Notes: a model not told the origin generated them from the sequence alone. 64,000 nt of DNA from Advenella sp. FME57 (GCF_014897675.1 NZ_JABUXU010000001.1:248001-312000); one strand, 5' to 3'; shown: positions 17,055 through 26,665, counted from the first letter of the stretch. Numbers and translations: made by a program.

Positions 17055-19214
17055 ATGACGCAAACTCAGGTTGTCCAGACCATTGCCACAACCGGCAATC
17101 CACTGCTCGCTCCCATTTCTGATCTGATCGACTACGCCTCGATCAAGCCGGAACATATTGCGCCGGCCATCGAACTGCTGCTGGCTGAAACGCGCCAGGG
17201 AATTGAAGCCCTGGTCAGCGATAGCACACAGCCCGGTTGGGATAATTTCATTGATCCCATGGAGGCGTTGTCCAGCCGCCTGTGGCGTGCCTGGTCGGTT
17301 GCAGGGCACCTGAACGCCGTTATCAATACCGCGGCGCTGCGTGATGCCTACAACGGCATGTTGCCGGTCATTACTGAGTTTTCCACCTGGGTCGGCCTGA
17401 ACCGGGATCTGTTCGAGCGTTATCTTGCGGTCTCCAAGAGTGCCGAATTCGCAAGCTATACCCCCACTCGCAAGCGCATCATCGAACTGGCGCTGCGCGA
17501 TTTCCGGTTAAGCGGCGTCGAACTGGAAGGCGAAACAAGGCAGCGTTACGCGCAATTGAATGAAGACATTGCACTGACCTCACAGAAGTTTTCCGAAAAT
17601 GCGCTCGATGCCATGGACAATTGGCATTATCAGGTCCATGATGCCGCCATGCTCGACGGCTTGCCTCAAGACGTCATTGACGCGGCTGCCCAGGCTGCGA
17701 GCGAAGCGGCTGCCCAAACCGCCGAAGTTGAAGGCGACGATGGATCCGATAGTGCCAATGCTGCCGACCAGCCCGCGCAGGCCGGATGGCGCTTTACCCT
17801 GAAAATGCCGTCGTATCTGCCGGTCATGCAATATGCAAAAAGCGCTACCTTGCGTGAAGCGCTCTATCGCGGCTACGCCACACTGGCTTCGGAACTGGGC
17901 GAACCGCAATACGACAACTCGCCGGTGATTGAAAAGCTGCTCGACTTGCGCTTGGAAGATGCACACCTGCTGGGCTTTGCCAACTTTGCCCAGATGCGCC
18001 TGCAAACCCGGATGGCCCAATCGGCAGACCAGGTCATTGCATTCCTGCGTGATCTGGCAGCAAAGGCCCGCCCGTTTGCCCAACAGGATGTCGCAACCTT
18101 ACGCGAATTTGCAGCCACGGAACTGGGCATGGCAACACTGGAACCTTGGGACTACACCTACGTTTCGGAACAATTGCGTCAGGCCAGATACGCCTACTCG
18201 GACGAAGAAGTCCGGCAATATCTGAGCGAAGCGAACGTCATGAGCGGGCTGTTTGATGTGATCAAAACGCTATTCAATATAGATCTGGTGCCCTTCGATG
18301 CCCCGGTATGGCATACCGACGTACGTGTTTTTGAAGTGCAGGAACAGGGACGTGTCATCGGCCATCTGTATACCGACCTCTATGCCCGCAAGGGAAAACA
18401 AAGCGGCGCGTGGGTCGACAGCGAGCGAAGCAGGCACATTACCAGCACGCTCAGTATCATGCCGGTTGTTTACCTTAACTGCAATTTCTCGCGTCCCCAG
18501 GGGACCAAGCCTGCCCTGCTGACCCATGATGATGTCATCACGCTGTTTCATGAAACAGGCCATGCCTTGCATGCGCTGCTGTCAAAAGTAGACGAACCTG
18601 CAGCCTCGCCTTTTGCCAGTGTCGAATGGGACGCAATCGAACTGCCTTCCCAGTTCATGGAGAATTTCGTCTGGGAGTGGCCGGTCATGCGCAGCATGGC
18701 CGCGCATTGGGAAACTGGCAAACAAATGGATCGCGATTTGTTCGAGCGACTGCTATCGGCTCGCAACTTCCAAAGCGGCATGCAAATGGTGCGCCAGATC
18801 GAATTTTCATTATTCGATATGCTGATTCACACACGTGCAGAACCGACCGCGATTGAGACCGTGATGCACATCCTGAATCAGGTCCGTCAGGAAGTGGCCG
18901 TCATTATGCCGCCGTCGTGGAACCGATTTGCGCATAACTTTTCTCATCTGTTTGCCGGCGGCTATGGCGCAGGCTATTACAGCTATAAATGGGCCGAGGT
19001 GTTGTCGGCCGATGCGTATAGTCTTTTTGAAGAGCACGCCGACAGCGATCGGGGAACTTTGAATCCGCAAATCGGTCAATCATTCAAGGAGCAGATTCTG
19101 GCCGTGGGCGGCTCACGTCCTGCTGCAGAATCATTTGAAGCATTTCGCGGCCGCAGCCCCTCACCCGTTGCCCTGCTGCGTCACAGCGGGCTTGTGGCCG
19201 AGGCCGCCGCCTGA
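17055..19214 (+). CDS. prlC: Oligopeptidase A (M3 metallopeptidase)
   Basis: Cytoplasmic zinc endopeptidase that degrades short peptides and cleaved signal peptides. The zinc motif is LFHETGHALHALL (His499, Glu500, His503), with the third ligand region in WDAIELPSQFMENFVWEW. The protein is 719 residues, about 40 longer than E. coli OpdA. The excess is largely one Ala/Asp/Gln-rich segment at residues 209-242, between GLPQDVIDAA and GWRFTLKMPSYL, that looks like a flexible insertion. It starts 2 bases after the folD stop and is followed 17 bases later by the SCO1-type gene. Confidence 0.95.
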   Translation: MTQTQVVQTIATTGNPLLAPISDLIDYASIKPEHIAPAIELLLAETRQGIEALVSDSTQPGWDNFIDPMEALSSRLWRAWSVAGHLNAVINTAALRDAYNGMLPVITEFSTWVGLNRDLFERYLAVSKSAEFASYTPTRKRIIELALRDFRLSGVELEGETRQRYAQLNEDIALTSQKFSENALDAMDNWHYQVHDAAMLDGLPQDVIDAAAQAASEAAAQTAEVEGDDGSDSANAADQPAQAGWRFTLKMPSYLPVMQYAKSATLREALYRGYATLASELGEPQYDNSPVIEKLLDLRLEDAHLLGFANFAQMRLQTRMAQSADQVIAFLRDLAAKARPFAQQDVATLREFAATELGMATLEPWDYTYVSEQLRQARYAYSDEEVRQYLSEANVMSGLFDVIKTLFNIDLVPFDAPVWHTDVRVFEVQEQGRVIGHLYTDLYARKGKQSGAWVDSERSRHITSTLSIMPVVYLNCNFSRPQGTKPALLTHDDVITLFHETGHALHALLSKVDEPAASPFASVEWDAIELPSQFMENFVWEWPVMRSMAAHWETGKQMDRDLFERLLSARNFQSGMQMVRQIEFSLFDMLIHTRAEPTAIETVMHILNQVRQEVAVIMPPSWNRFAHNFSHLFAGGYGAGYYSYKWAEVLSADAYSLFEEHADSDRGTLNPQIGQSFKEQILAVGGSRPAAESFEAFRGRSPSPVALLRHSGLVAEAAA

Positions 19215-19231
19215 TTTTTAATGGAAGTATA

Positions 19232-19855
19232 ATGCGCGTTCGCCTTTCCCTGATGCTGGCCCTGGCCACACCTTTCGTATTGCATGCGGCAGTCGCCCAG
19301 GGCATTCCCGATGTCCCCGGCGCGACGCAAAGCCAGCGTCCGACAACGATCTATCCGATAGCCAATCACCTGCCCGACCTGTCCTTCTCGCTCAATGCAA
19401 GCGAAGGCAAAACCCTGACCGAACAGGCAGTAAAAGGCAAGGTGGTCATGCTGTTTTTCGGCTATGCAAGCTGCCCGGACATCTGCCCCACGACCATGGC
19501 GCAACTGTCCGAAGTAATGCAACAACTGGGGCCCAAGGCCAAAGAAGCCCAGATTCTCTTCATCAGTGTTGATCCGCACCGTGATACACCTGAAGTGCTG
19601 CAGGCGTATGTCAATGCCTTCAATAATGGCGCGATCGGGCTGACCGGCAGCGAGCAGCAGATTGCCTCTGTCGCGCGCCGTTACCGTGTTGCCTATCAGA
19701 TCAGCAAACCCAAGGATGCCAGCAACCCAGAGGCATACGAAGTGATGCATGGTCGCGGTATCTATATTTTCGACAAAGACGGCCGCGCCCGTTATCTGGC
19801 CTCCGACAGCGAAACGCCGGAACAGGTGACGGAGAAAATTCGCACTCTGCTCTGA
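19232..19855 (+). CDS. SCO1/SenC/PrrC family copper-binding thioredoxin-fold protein
   Basis: A 207-residue exported protein. A hydrophobic signal sequence covers about residues 1-23 (LMLALATPFVLHAAVAQG). The thioredoxin fold carries the copper-binding CxxxC in FGYASCPDICPTTM (Cys81, Cys85), and the third ligand is His173 in VMHGRGIYIF. Family members deliver copper to the Cu-A centre of cytochrome oxidase or act as periplasmic thiol reductases. No oxidase genes are nearby, so its partner is not shown here. It is the last gene of the presumed kinase-regulator-folD-prlC run, 17 bases after prlC. Confidence 0.9.
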   Translation: MRVRLSLMLALATPFVLHAAVAQGIPDVPGATQSQRPTTIYPIANHLPDLSFSLNASEGKTLTEQAVKGKVVMLFFGYASCPDICPTTMAQLSEVMQQLGPKAKEAQILFISVDPHRDTPEVLQAYVNAFNNGAIGLTGSEQQIASVARRYRVAYQISKPKDASNPEAYEVMHGRGIYIFDKDGRARYLASDSETPEQVTEKIRTLL

Positions 19856-20229
19856 GCCCAAAGCAGCAGGCCTCTACTACCTGCGTTCTACCTGCGTTCT
19901 GGTTACAACCTGACTTTCTCGGTCTAGCCGTTCGAGTATCAATCCGCTACGGCTGCAGCCATGCTCCCTGTCGCTACCCAATGACCGGGAACGGCACAAT
20001 CGTGGTTGCGTAGTAGGCCAGCTGCCTGCGCAATCGCAGCCGCTGCACCTGCTCGGTCACGCCTTGTGATGCGCTACGCCGTCATCGCGCCGATTAACCG
20101 CATCATCCATCGCCCCGATTCAGGCTGCATTCATGCGTGGGCTATCGCTGCAACGAGCGATACGCGGCAACAATTCACGCATTTTGGTAAACTGGCAGTT
20201 ACCTGTAATCAAATTGACCTGGGAAAGCT
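19856..20229. other. 374-base intergenic region
   Basis: Lies between the SCO1-type gene and the GST gene, both on the plus strand. It holds a perfect 11-base tandem duplication (CTACCTGCGTT, 19877-19898) just past the first gene. Near the right end is an imperfect inverted repeat (GGTAAACTGGCAGTTACC, 20186-20203) about 26 bases before the GST start. No convincing coding sequence, RNA gene or terminator was found; a 75-codon open frame across 20006-20233 has no family features. Confidence 0.6.
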
Positions 20230-20985
20230 ATGATCACACTACACCATCTGGAAGCCTCACGTTCGTTCCGCATCATCTGGCTGCTGGAAGAACTTGAGCT
20301 GAGTTACCAGATTGAGCGTCACGAGCGTCATCCGGAAACCATGCGAGCGCAAAGCTCCTTAAAGGCCGTACACCCATTGGGTAAAGCCCCCGTGCTGTGC
20401 GACAACGGCTTCACCCTGATCGAATCCGGCGCCATTATCGAGTATCTGCTTAACCGCTACGACAATCGTGGATTGCGTCCACCCATCAGTTCCGAAGACT
20501 ACCTGCGTTATTCGCAATGGATGCATTTTGCCGAAGGTTCGCTGATGCCACCCGCCTTGCTTACGCTGGTGCTCAACAAAATGGCCAATGCCCGGGTGCC
20601 CTTTTTTGCACGCTCCATTGTGAAAAAAACAGTCAACGGCACACTCGACAGCTTTGTCATGCCTGATCTGAACGTCAAACTGGATTTCCTGGACTCCGAA
20701 CTGGGCAATACCGGTTGGTTCTGTGGCAGTCACTTCAGTGCCGCCGACATCCAAATGGGATTCGCGCTACAGGTTCTGCACGGTCGTGGCCTCATCGGTG
20801 ACAACCTGCTGAACATCAAGGCATTTCTGGAAGCCATTCGCTTGCGGCCGGCCTATCAGCGCGCAAAAGAAAAGGCAGGCTTGCTGACGCTGTCCCTGCC
20901 AGGAAAAAATGATCCCCAGGAACCCACGGTAGAACCGTCAGTTGACGCGGCCAACGCATCAGCACCCACAGACGCCACCCGATAG
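20230..20985 (+). CDS. Glutathione S-transferase family protein
   Basis: A 251-residue cytosolic protein. The N-terminal thioredoxin-like domain (about 1-80) has the glutathione-contacting segment LGKAPVLCDNGFTLIESGAI, where the cis-Pro and ES pair bind the gamma-glutamyl group. An all-helical C-terminal domain contains the N-capping-box-like FSAADIQMGFALQ. The last 25 residues are rich in Pro, Asp and Ala and are probably disordered. Substrate is not predictable. It is a single gene, convergent with livF. Confidence 0.88.
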   Translation: MITLHHLEASRSFRIIWLLEELELSYQIERHERHPETMRAQSSLKAVHPLGKAPVLCDNGFTLIESGAIIEYLLNRYDNRGLRPPISSEDYLRYSQWMHFAEGSLMPPALLTLVLNKMANARVPFFARSIVKKTVNGTLDSFVMPDLNVKLDFLDSELGNTGWFCGSHFSAADIQMGFALQVLHGRGLIGDNLLNIKAFLEAIRLRPAYQRAKEKAGLLTLSLPGKNDPQEPTVEPSVDAANASAPTDATR

Positions 20986-21094
20986 AACTAGTTCTGTAGC
21001 TCCGTTTCAAAAGACGTGCCTCGGTCGAAGCGGATTTATGCAAGCAGAAGCGGGCCGCTGACCTCAGCCATCAGGCGGGCCCATCCGAATCAGT

Positions 21095-21128
21095 TGTCCT
21101 GCACAGATCGTCCTGCCTGTGCAGGACA
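21095..21128. terminator. Perfect 12 bp hairpin between convergent GST and livF
   Basis: TGTCCTGCACAG (21095-21106) and CTGTGCAGGACA (21117-21128) are perfect inverted repeats with a 10-base loop. The site lies 110 bases past the GST stop and about 94 past the livF stop. Neither side has a clear T run, so it may act as a pause, a Rho-assisted end or a 3' stabiliser instead of a classical terminator. Confidence 0.5.
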
Positions 21129-21221
21129 TCATCAGAATGGCGTTATCCAAGGCGCAGGATAAGGGTGTTTATTCGCGACACAACGCATCGCTCATCACTA
21201 CTAGCCAATGGCCATGTAGAA

Positions 21222-21923
21222 TCAGTGACCCAGGTAGGCTTTGCGCACTTCATCATTCACCAGCAGATTGGCGCCAGTATCGGCCAGTACAACGTTACCC
21301 GTTTCAAGTACGTATCCACGGTCGGCCACCTTCAGCGCCTTGTGCGCATTCTGTTCCACCAGGAATACCGTCACACCCTGGTCGCGAATGGTCTGAATAA
21401 TTTCAAAAATCTGCGCAATAATCAGCGGTGCAAGACCAAGCGTAGGTTCGTCCAGCAGCAGCAGGCGTGGTTTGCTCATCAGTGCACGACCAATGGCCAG
21501 CATCTGTTGCTCACCACCTGACATAGTGCCTGACCGTTGCGAGGCTCGCTCTTTCAAGCGGGGAAACAATCCGAATACATGATCAATCCCCTGTTCTATC
21601 TGCTCGCGCGGCAGGAAAAAACCACCCATTTTCAGATTATCCAGCACGGTCAGGTCTGGAAAGACGCGGCGTCCTTCCGGTGACACTGCGATACCCCGGC
21701 GCATGATCAACGATGTAGGTTCAGCGGTAATATCCCGGTCAAGAAACCGGATCGTGCCGGACGAAGCCCTGGGATTGCCACAGACAGTCATCAGCAAAGT
21801 CGTCTTCCCGGCCCCGTTGGCACCGATCAGCGTAACGATTTCCCCTTCATTGACTTCAATAGACACCGAATTGAGCGCCTGGATCGCGCCGTAGTGTGTA
21901 CTTACATTGTCCAGTTTCAGCAT
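21222..21923 (-). CDS. livF: Branched-chain amino acid ABC transporter ATPase LivF
   Basis: One of two ATPases of a high-affinity branched-chain amino acid importer. The 233-residue protein has Walker A GANGAGKTTLL, signature MSGGEQQMLAIGRAL, Walker B LLLLDEPTLGLAP and the H-loop region. Length and the GYVLETG C-terminal motif fit LivF. It starts one base after the livG stop and closes the livH-livM-livG-livF operon. The matching binding protein is not adjacent but lies at 31275-32396. Confidence 0.95.
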   Translation of the reverse strand: MLKLDNVSTHYGAIQALNSVSIEVNEGEIVTLIGANGAGKTTLLMTVCGNPRASSGTIRFLDRDITAEPTSLIMRRGIAVSPEGRRVFPDLTVLDNLKMGGFFLPREQIEQGIDHVFGLFPRLKERASQRSGTMSGGEQQMLAIGRALMSKPRLLLLDEPTLGLAPLIIAQIFEIIQTIRDQGVTVFLVEQNAHKALKVADRGYVLETGNVVLADTGANLLVNDEVRKAYLGH

Positions 21924-21924
21924 C

Positions 21925-22692
21925 TTATTCTTCTCCCAGATACGCTTTGATGACCCGTGGATCAGCGCGTACGATTTCGGGCGCCCCGGTCACGATCGGC
22001 TTGCCATGTTCCATGACCAGGATCCTGTCGGATATACCCATAATCAGGCTCATGTCATGCTCAATCAGCAAGACAGACAGGTCAAATTCGTGCCGCAGGC
22101 GATTGATCAGGCCGGACAGGGCCTTTTTCTCTTGTGGATTGAGCCCTGCCGCGGGCTCATCGAGCAACAGCAAGGTCGGCTTGGTAATCATGCAGCGGGC
22201 GATTTCCAGCCGGCGCTGATGGCCATATGCCAGGGTGCCGGCCTCGCGATTCGCAAACTCGCGAATGCCCATGAAATCAAGCCAGAACAGCGCTGTATCC
22301 AGCGTCTTGCGCTCTGCCCGGCGGTATGACGGCAAATTGAGCAGACCCGCCAGAAAATTGGACTCGTGCTGTGTATGCTGGGCCACCAGAAGATTTTCCA
22401 GGGCCGTCAGCGTCTTGAACAGGCGCACGTTTTGAAATGTGCGCACCACCCCGCGCTGGGCGACCTTGTGACTGGGTAAACCAGTGAGCCCCTTGCCGTG
22501 AAGATCGATACTGCCCTCTGTCGGCTTGTAAAAACCACTGATGCAGTTAAAGACCGTGGTCTTGCCGGCTCCGTTAGGGCCGATAATGGCAAACACCTCA
22601 TTCTTATGGACTTGCAGGCTGACCGAGTCGACAGCCAGCAGACCGCCAAAACGCATTTTAAGAGATTCGACACGCAGGACTACATCACTCAT
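21925..22692 (-). CDS. livG: Branched-chain amino acid ABC transporter ATPase LivG
   Basis: The second ATPase, 255 residues, with Walker [19 protein letters not shown], a signature read as [15 protein letters not shown] (the LivG-type variant of LSGGQ) and Walker [14 protein letters not shown]. The FYKPTEGSI segment after Walker A is typical of LivG. Its ATG overlaps the livM stop by 4 bases (22689-22692) and livF follows immediately, so translation is coupled. Confidence 0.95.
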   Translation of the reverse strand: MSDVVLRVESLKMRFGGLLAVDSVSLQVHKNEVFAIIGPNGAGKTTVFNCISGFYKPTEGSIDLHGKGLTGLPSHKVAQRGVVRTFQNVRLFKTLTALENLLVAQHTQHESNFLAGLLNLPSYRRAERKTLDTALFWLDFMGIREFANREAGTLAYGHQRRLEIARCMITKPTLLLLDEPAAGLNPQEKKALSGLINRLRHEFDLSVLLIEHDMSLIMGISDRILVMEHGKPIVTGAPEIVRADPRVIKAYLGEE

Positions 22693-23927
22693 TTTTCAAT
22701 CTCCACGTGAGGACGTTTGACCGGCAGCAGGCCCTGCGGACGCCAGATCATCATTAGCACCATCACCAGACCAAATATCAGCATCCGGTATTCGGCAAAC
22801 TGACGCGCCAGTTCAGGCAATACAGTCAATGCGATGGCAGCCAGAATTACGCCAATCTGCGAGCCCATGCCGCCCAATACGACAATGGACAGGATCAGCG
22901 CCGACTCGATAAAGGTAAACGACTCCGGGTTGACCAGGCCTTGCCGCGCTGCAAAGAACGCGCCGCCAAAACCGGCAAACATGGCGCCCAGAGTAAAAGC
23001 CGATAATTTGATTTTCGTCGGATTCATACCCAGGGAGCGGCAGGCAATCTCATCTTCGCGCAGCGCTTCCCAGGCGCGACCAACGGGCATGCGGATCAAC
23101 CTGGCGGATATAACAAATGTAATAACCGCGAGTACCAGCGCCATCAGATAAAGATAAATCACCACATCCACGGTATCAAATTTCCAGCCCATTAACTGAT
23201 GAAAGGTTTGCTCGCCTTCGGGCGCACGACGGGCCATCTCATAACCGAAGACCGATGGCTTGGGAATACCCGAAATGCCATCAGGACCACCAGTCAGGCT
23301 GGTCAGATTGGTCAACAGCAGACGGATAATTTCACCGAACCCCAAGGTGACGATGGCCAGATAGTCTCCGCGCAGGCGCAATACCGGAAACCCCAGGACA
23401 AAGCCAAAGAGCGCGGCAAACAACCCAGAAAGGGGCAGCGCTTCCCAGAAACCCCAGCCTGCCCAATGGTATAACAAAGCGTAGGTATAGGCACCAACCG
23501 CATAGAACCCGACAAAACCCAGATCCAGCAGCCCGGCGAAACCGACCACGATATTCAGGCCCAGGCCCAGCATCACGTAAATCAATACCAGCGTGGCAAT
23601 ATCAATCTGGCCGCGATCGCCAAAAAAGGGCCAGACAACGGCAATGACCAGCATCAGGGCGAACAGGCTGAACATGGTCTTTTGGCCAAGGACGGCATGC
23701 TTGCCCGAACGCAGCTTTTTCGCCAGCGATTGCTTGTTGCCTTTGAAGATCAGCGGCTTGAGCAGTTGCACGACAAACACGATTGCCATGCCTATCAAGA
23801 CAACCGTCCAGTCGGGAACGATCGTCATGCGGATACCCTGGCGAACCAGGCCGAGCCCGAAAATGGGTGTCAAAAGAATTCCGGCCACCAGCGTAGCAAT
23901 AATGGCGTTTTTCAAATTCTGCGTCAT
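22689..23927 (-). CDS. livM: Branched-chain amino acid ABC transporter permease LivM
   Basis: A 412-residue inner-membrane permease with about ten hydrophobic segments. The LivM core is recognisable in [20 protein letters not shown] and in the coupling-helix region [20 protein letters not shown], which contacts the ATPases. An N-terminal extension of about 100 residues carries two or three extra hydrophobic segments, as in E. coli LivM (425 residues). It overlaps livH by 4 bases (23924-23927) and livG by 4 bases. Confidence 0.95.
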   Translation of the reverse strand: MTQNLKNAIIATLVAGILLTPIFGLGLVRQGIRMTIVPDWTVVLIGMAIVFVVQLLKPLIFKGNKQSLAKKLRSGKHAVLGQKTMFSLFALMLVIAVVWPFFGDRGQIDIATLVLIYVMLGLGLNIVVGFAGLLDLGFVGFYAVGAYTYALLYHWAGWGFWEALPLSGLFAALFGFVLGFPVLRLRGDYLAIVTLGFGEIIRLLLTNLTSLTGGPDGISGIPKPSVFGYEMARRAPEGEQTFHQLMGWKFDTVDVVIYLYLMALVLAVITFVISARLIRMPVGRAWEALREDEIACRSLGMNPTKIKLSAFTLGAMFAGFGGAFFAARQGLVNPESFTFIESALILSIVVLGGMGSQIGVILAAIALTVLPELARQFAEYRMLIFGLVMVLMMIWRPQGLLPVKRPHVEIEK

Positions 23928-24850
23928 ACTTTTTCTACCTCCGGTTTACCCAGCAACCCAGTCGGTCTGAACAACAGGATCAGCACCAGCAAGCCAAAAG
24001 CCACAATATCCTTGTATTCCGAACCGATGTAGGCGGCTGCCATGGTTTCGGCCACCCCCAGCAACAGGCCACCTAGAATGGCGCCCGGAACACTGCCGAT
24101 GCCGCCGAGCACAGCCGCGGTAAACGCCTTGATACCGGCTATGAAGCCAATGAACGGATTCAGCTTGCCTATGGTTAGTGCAATGAGCACGCCACCGACG
24201 GCGGCAAGCACCGCACCGAGAATAAACGTGAATGATATAACACGATTCGTGTCGATACCCAGCAGACTGGCCATTCGCATATCTTGGGAGCAGGCACGGG
24301 ACGCACGGCCCATGCGGGAATGGCGAATGAAAAGCGTCAGTGCAATCATCAACACAAACACCACGCCCATAATCATCAGCCTGGAATAGGTCAGCGTAAT
24401 CGCAAAGTCACCGCCCAGGCTGAACTGGAACGATCCAGCCAGCAAATTGGGGACGGCCATATCGCGCGAACCCTGTCCGATCGCTACCCAGTTCTGCAAA
24501 AAAATGGACATACCGATAGCGGAAATCAAAGCGACCAGCCGCGGACTGCCGCGCAGCGGCCGGTAGGCAATCTTTTCGACCGCATAGCCGTAAAAGCCGG
24601 TAACGACCGCAGAAATAAGCAGCATGGCGATAATCACCAACGGAATCGGAATGCCGTGATTAATACCGAGTGCCGACAGCGTCACCAGTCCCACATAGGC
24701 GCCAATCATATAGATCTCGCCATGGGCAAAGTTGATCATACCGATAATGCCGTATACCATGGTGTAACCGATGGCGATCAGGGCATAGATCGCACCCAGC
24801 GACATGCCATTGATCAGTTGTTGAATGAATTGAGGTAGAAATTCCTGCAT
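23924..24850 (-). CDS. livH: Branched-chain amino acid ABC transporter permease LivH
   Basis: A 308-residue permease with about eight hydrophobic segments. The LivH signature [20 protein letters not shown] lies at the N-terminus, and the coupling segment [19 protein letters not shown] faces the cytoplasm. A GAGG Shine-Dalgarno precedes the ATG by 8 bases. It is the first gene of the four-gene operon; its promoter must lie in 24851-24943. Length matches E. coli LivH (308). Confidence 0.95.
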   Translation of the reverse strand: MQEFLPQFIQQLINGMSLGAIYALIAIGYTMVYGIIGMINFAHGEIYMIGAYVGLVTLSALGINHGIPIPLVIIAMLLISAVVTGFYGYAVEKIAYRPLRGSPRLVALISAIGMSIFLQNWVAIGQGSRDMAVPNLLAGSFQFSLGGDFAITLTYSRLMIMGVVFVLMIALTLFIRHSRMGRASRACSQDMRMASLLGIDTNRVISFTFILGAVLAAVGGVLIALTIGKLNPFIGFIAGIKAFTAAVLGGIGSVPGAILGGLLLGVAETMAAAYIGSEYKDIVAFGLLVLILLFRPTGLLGKPEVEKV

Positions 24851-24943
24851 AATGCGCTCCTCGTGCCGTCCTCACTCCTCCTGGAAATCTGTCTGGAATG
24901 AATGGCGGTCCCGTTGCTCTTATTGGATTACGTCGTTTCTGAA

Positions 24944-24984
24944 GGAGCAAGCCTGACGGTTAACCTTCAACCTCGCTTGGCTCC
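24944..24984 (-). terminator. Hairpin downstream of the yhhQ-type gene
   Basis: GGAGCAAGC (24944-24952) pairs with GCTTGGCTCC (24975-24984) with one bulged base, 24-64 bases past the stop of the YhhQ-type gene. No T run follows on the minus strand, so this is a weak candidate for separating proC-yhhQ from the liv operon. Confidence 0.35.
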
Positions 24985-25007
24985 CTTATGCTGCAATTAT
25001 TTCTGCT

Positions 25008-25568
25008 TTACGCCTGCGCGCTGCGTGGACGGCCAAGATTCCACATCAGGACGCGGAACGGCGCCAGCAGCATCGCGTTGATGACCAGTTTGATGCCCAC
25101 GTCACCCGTGGCCAGGGTCACCCATGGTACATCGGTACCGACGAACGCTACGCCGAAAAAAAGGAAAGTGTCGATGATGGCGGCCAGCCAGCCAGCGATG
25201 AAAGGCGCTTTCCACCAGGATTTGTAGCGAAGCTTGTCAAACACCAGAATATCGAGCAACTGTGCCGTCAGAAACGCCACTCCGGAGGCGATCGCGATGC
25301 GCGAGTCAGCCACGACATAGGAAGCCAGCACGGCAAAGATAAACCCGATAGACACCACGCGACGGGCCCGCGCTGGACCGAAACGCCGGTTCAGCAGGTC
25401 GGTTACCAGAAAGCAGATGGGATAAGTGATGGCGCCCCAAGTCAGCCAGGCGTTGATATGGAACTGCGGCTGCACCAGAATGTTGGACGACACGATAATC
25501 AGCCCCATGATGGCAACGGCCAGCAGCGTCTGATTGATCGTCATTTTGTCAAATCTTGTGGTATTCAT
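25008..25568 (-). CDS. yhhQ: YhhQ/VUT family queuosine-precursor transporter
   Basis: A 186-residue membrane protein with about six hydrophobic segments. Family marks are the N-terminal ILVQPQFHINAWLTWGAITY, then FLVTDLLNRRFG, and WWKAPFIAGWLAAIIDTFLF. In E. coli YhhQ imports 7-cyano-7-deazaguanine and related queuosine precursors. The ATG at 25568 is one base from the proC stop, so the two are probably one transcript; a longer frame upstream lies inside proC. Slightly shorter than the E. coli protein (221). Substrate is inferred from the family. Confidence 0.85.
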   Translation of the reverse strand: MNTTRFDKMTINQTLLAVAIMGLIIVSSNILVQPQFHINAWLTWGAITYPICFLVTDLLNRRFGPARARRVVSIGFIFAVLASYVVADSRIAIASGVAFLTAQLLDILVFDKLRYKSWWKAPFIAGWLAAIIDTFLFFGVAFVGTDVPWVTLATGDVGIKLVINAMLLAPFRVLMWNLGRPRSAQA

Positions 25569-25569
25569 G

Positions 25570-26439
25570 CTATTTTTTTCCTGGATCCTGAGCGGGCTGG
25601 TCGGCTGCGGCCGACTCCTGCGCCATCTGGGCTGCCCGGTCATTGGCCGCCTGCATGGCAGCTTGTACCAATCCGGCAAAATCGCCCTGTGTGAACCGAT
25701 TCAGCGCCGCAGCCGTCGTACCGCCCGGCGACGTGACATTCTCCCGCAATCGGGCCGGCGAATCCTCAGAACCGGCGGCAAGCAGGCTCGCACCCTTGAG
25801 TGTGGCCAGGGCAAGACGCTGCGCCTGCGCCTGGCTCAGCCCCAGGCTGATGCCGCCGCTAATCAGCGATTCAATAAACAGGAAGACATAGGCCGGGCCG
25901 CTGCCGGAGAGCGCCGTGACCGCGTCCAGTTGGGCCTCATTGTCTACCCAGACCACCTCGCCGACAGAACTGAGCACTTCCTGGGCCAGTTCCCGGTCCG
26001 AGGAAGGGACCGCAGGCATGGCGTACAGCCCGGTTATGCCCTGGCGGATCAACGCCGGGGTATTGGGCATACAGCGAATGAGCCGGGTGCCGCGCGCTGG
26101 TTCTGCCTGATCGAGCCAGCCCGAAAGCGATGCCGTTGTAAGACCGGCGGCAATACTGATCACCAGCGTGTCGTCCTGCAAAAACCGGTGTGACGCATCG
26201 ATGGCCTGTTGCATGATTTGCGGCTTGACGGCATAGATCCAGACTTTATATTGACCGAGCGCCTCGGAAGCTGCGGCTGCGGTGGCCACACCCTTGTCTT
26301 CCCATGCCGAGCGCGTCGTCTGGCTGGGATCCACGACAAGGACGTCCTGCGGCTCGCACAAATTGCCAAGCAGGCCGCCCAACATGGCGCCTGCCATATT
26401 TCCGCCACCGATAAAAGCGATAGAGAGTGAATTTTTCAT
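25570..26439 (-). CDS. proC: Pyrroline-5-carboxylate reductase
   Basis: Last step of proline synthesis: reduction of 1-pyrroline-5-carboxylate with NAD(P)H. The 289-residue protein has the Rossmann nucleotide motif IAFIGGGNMAGAMLGGLL at residues 6-23, the motif RCMPNTPALIRQGITGLYA, and the C-terminal signature from ALSGSGPAYVFLFIESLI through ENVTSPGGTTAAAL. I chose the ATG at 26439 (MKNSLSIAF) because it places the Rossmann fold right at the N-terminus. The final 20 residues are Ala/Gln/Asp-rich and probably disordered. Confidence 0.96.
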   Translation of the reverse strand: MKNSLSIAFIGGGNMAGAMLGGLLGNLCEPQDVLVVDPSQTTRSAWEDKGVATAAAASEALGQYKVWIYAVKPQIMQQAIDASHRFLQDDTLVISIAAGLTTASLSGWLDQAEPARGTRLIRCMPNTPALIRQGITGLYAMPAVPSSDRELAQEVLSSVGEVVWVDNEAQLDAVTALSGSGPAYVFLFIESLISGGISLGLSQAQAQRLALATLKGASLLAAGSEDSPARLRENVTSPGGTTAAALNRFTQGDFAGLVQAAMQAANDRAAQMAQESAAADQPAQDPGKK

Positions 26440-26570
26440 GGTCAGGGATTGTACTCTGCTAATGCCCGACAGCACACCAGAAAATACGCTGAGCCAGACA
26501 AAAAGACAAGCAAACGGGTGATTTTACTGGACTTTCGCGACAAGCGCGCGCACGCGAGGCGGGTTAGGGA

Positions 26571-26607
26571 TAGTCACTATTCTGTAACAAACAAGTCATA
26601 CTATAAT
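26571..26607 (+). promoter_or_regulatory. Predicted PhoB box and -10 of the ugp operon
   Basis: Three 7-base direct repeats at 11-base spacing resemble the PhoB half-site CTGTCAT: TAGTCAC (26571-26577), CTGTAAC (26582-26588) and AAGTCAT (26593-26599). A perfect TATAAT follows at 26602-26607, which places the first two repeats at the distance from the -10 seen in known pho promoters. The start codon of ugpB is about 58 bases downstream. Phosphate control of ugp is established in E. coli. Confidence 0.65.
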
Positions 26608-26665
26608 GCCGTTTATCACGTCCCGTTTTGCATCGGGACACCCCTACCCCCCGGAGAATTTAACC

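Noticed and set aside
20006-20233. 75-codon plus-strand frame before the GST gene
   Set aside because: Composition is Arg/Ala/His-rich without pattern, and it runs across the probable GST promoter.
20984-20995. Perfect palindrome AGAACTAGTTCT at the end of the GST gene
   Set aside because: It overlaps the stop codon and lies far from any promoter; a 12-base palindrome is expected by chance at this scale.
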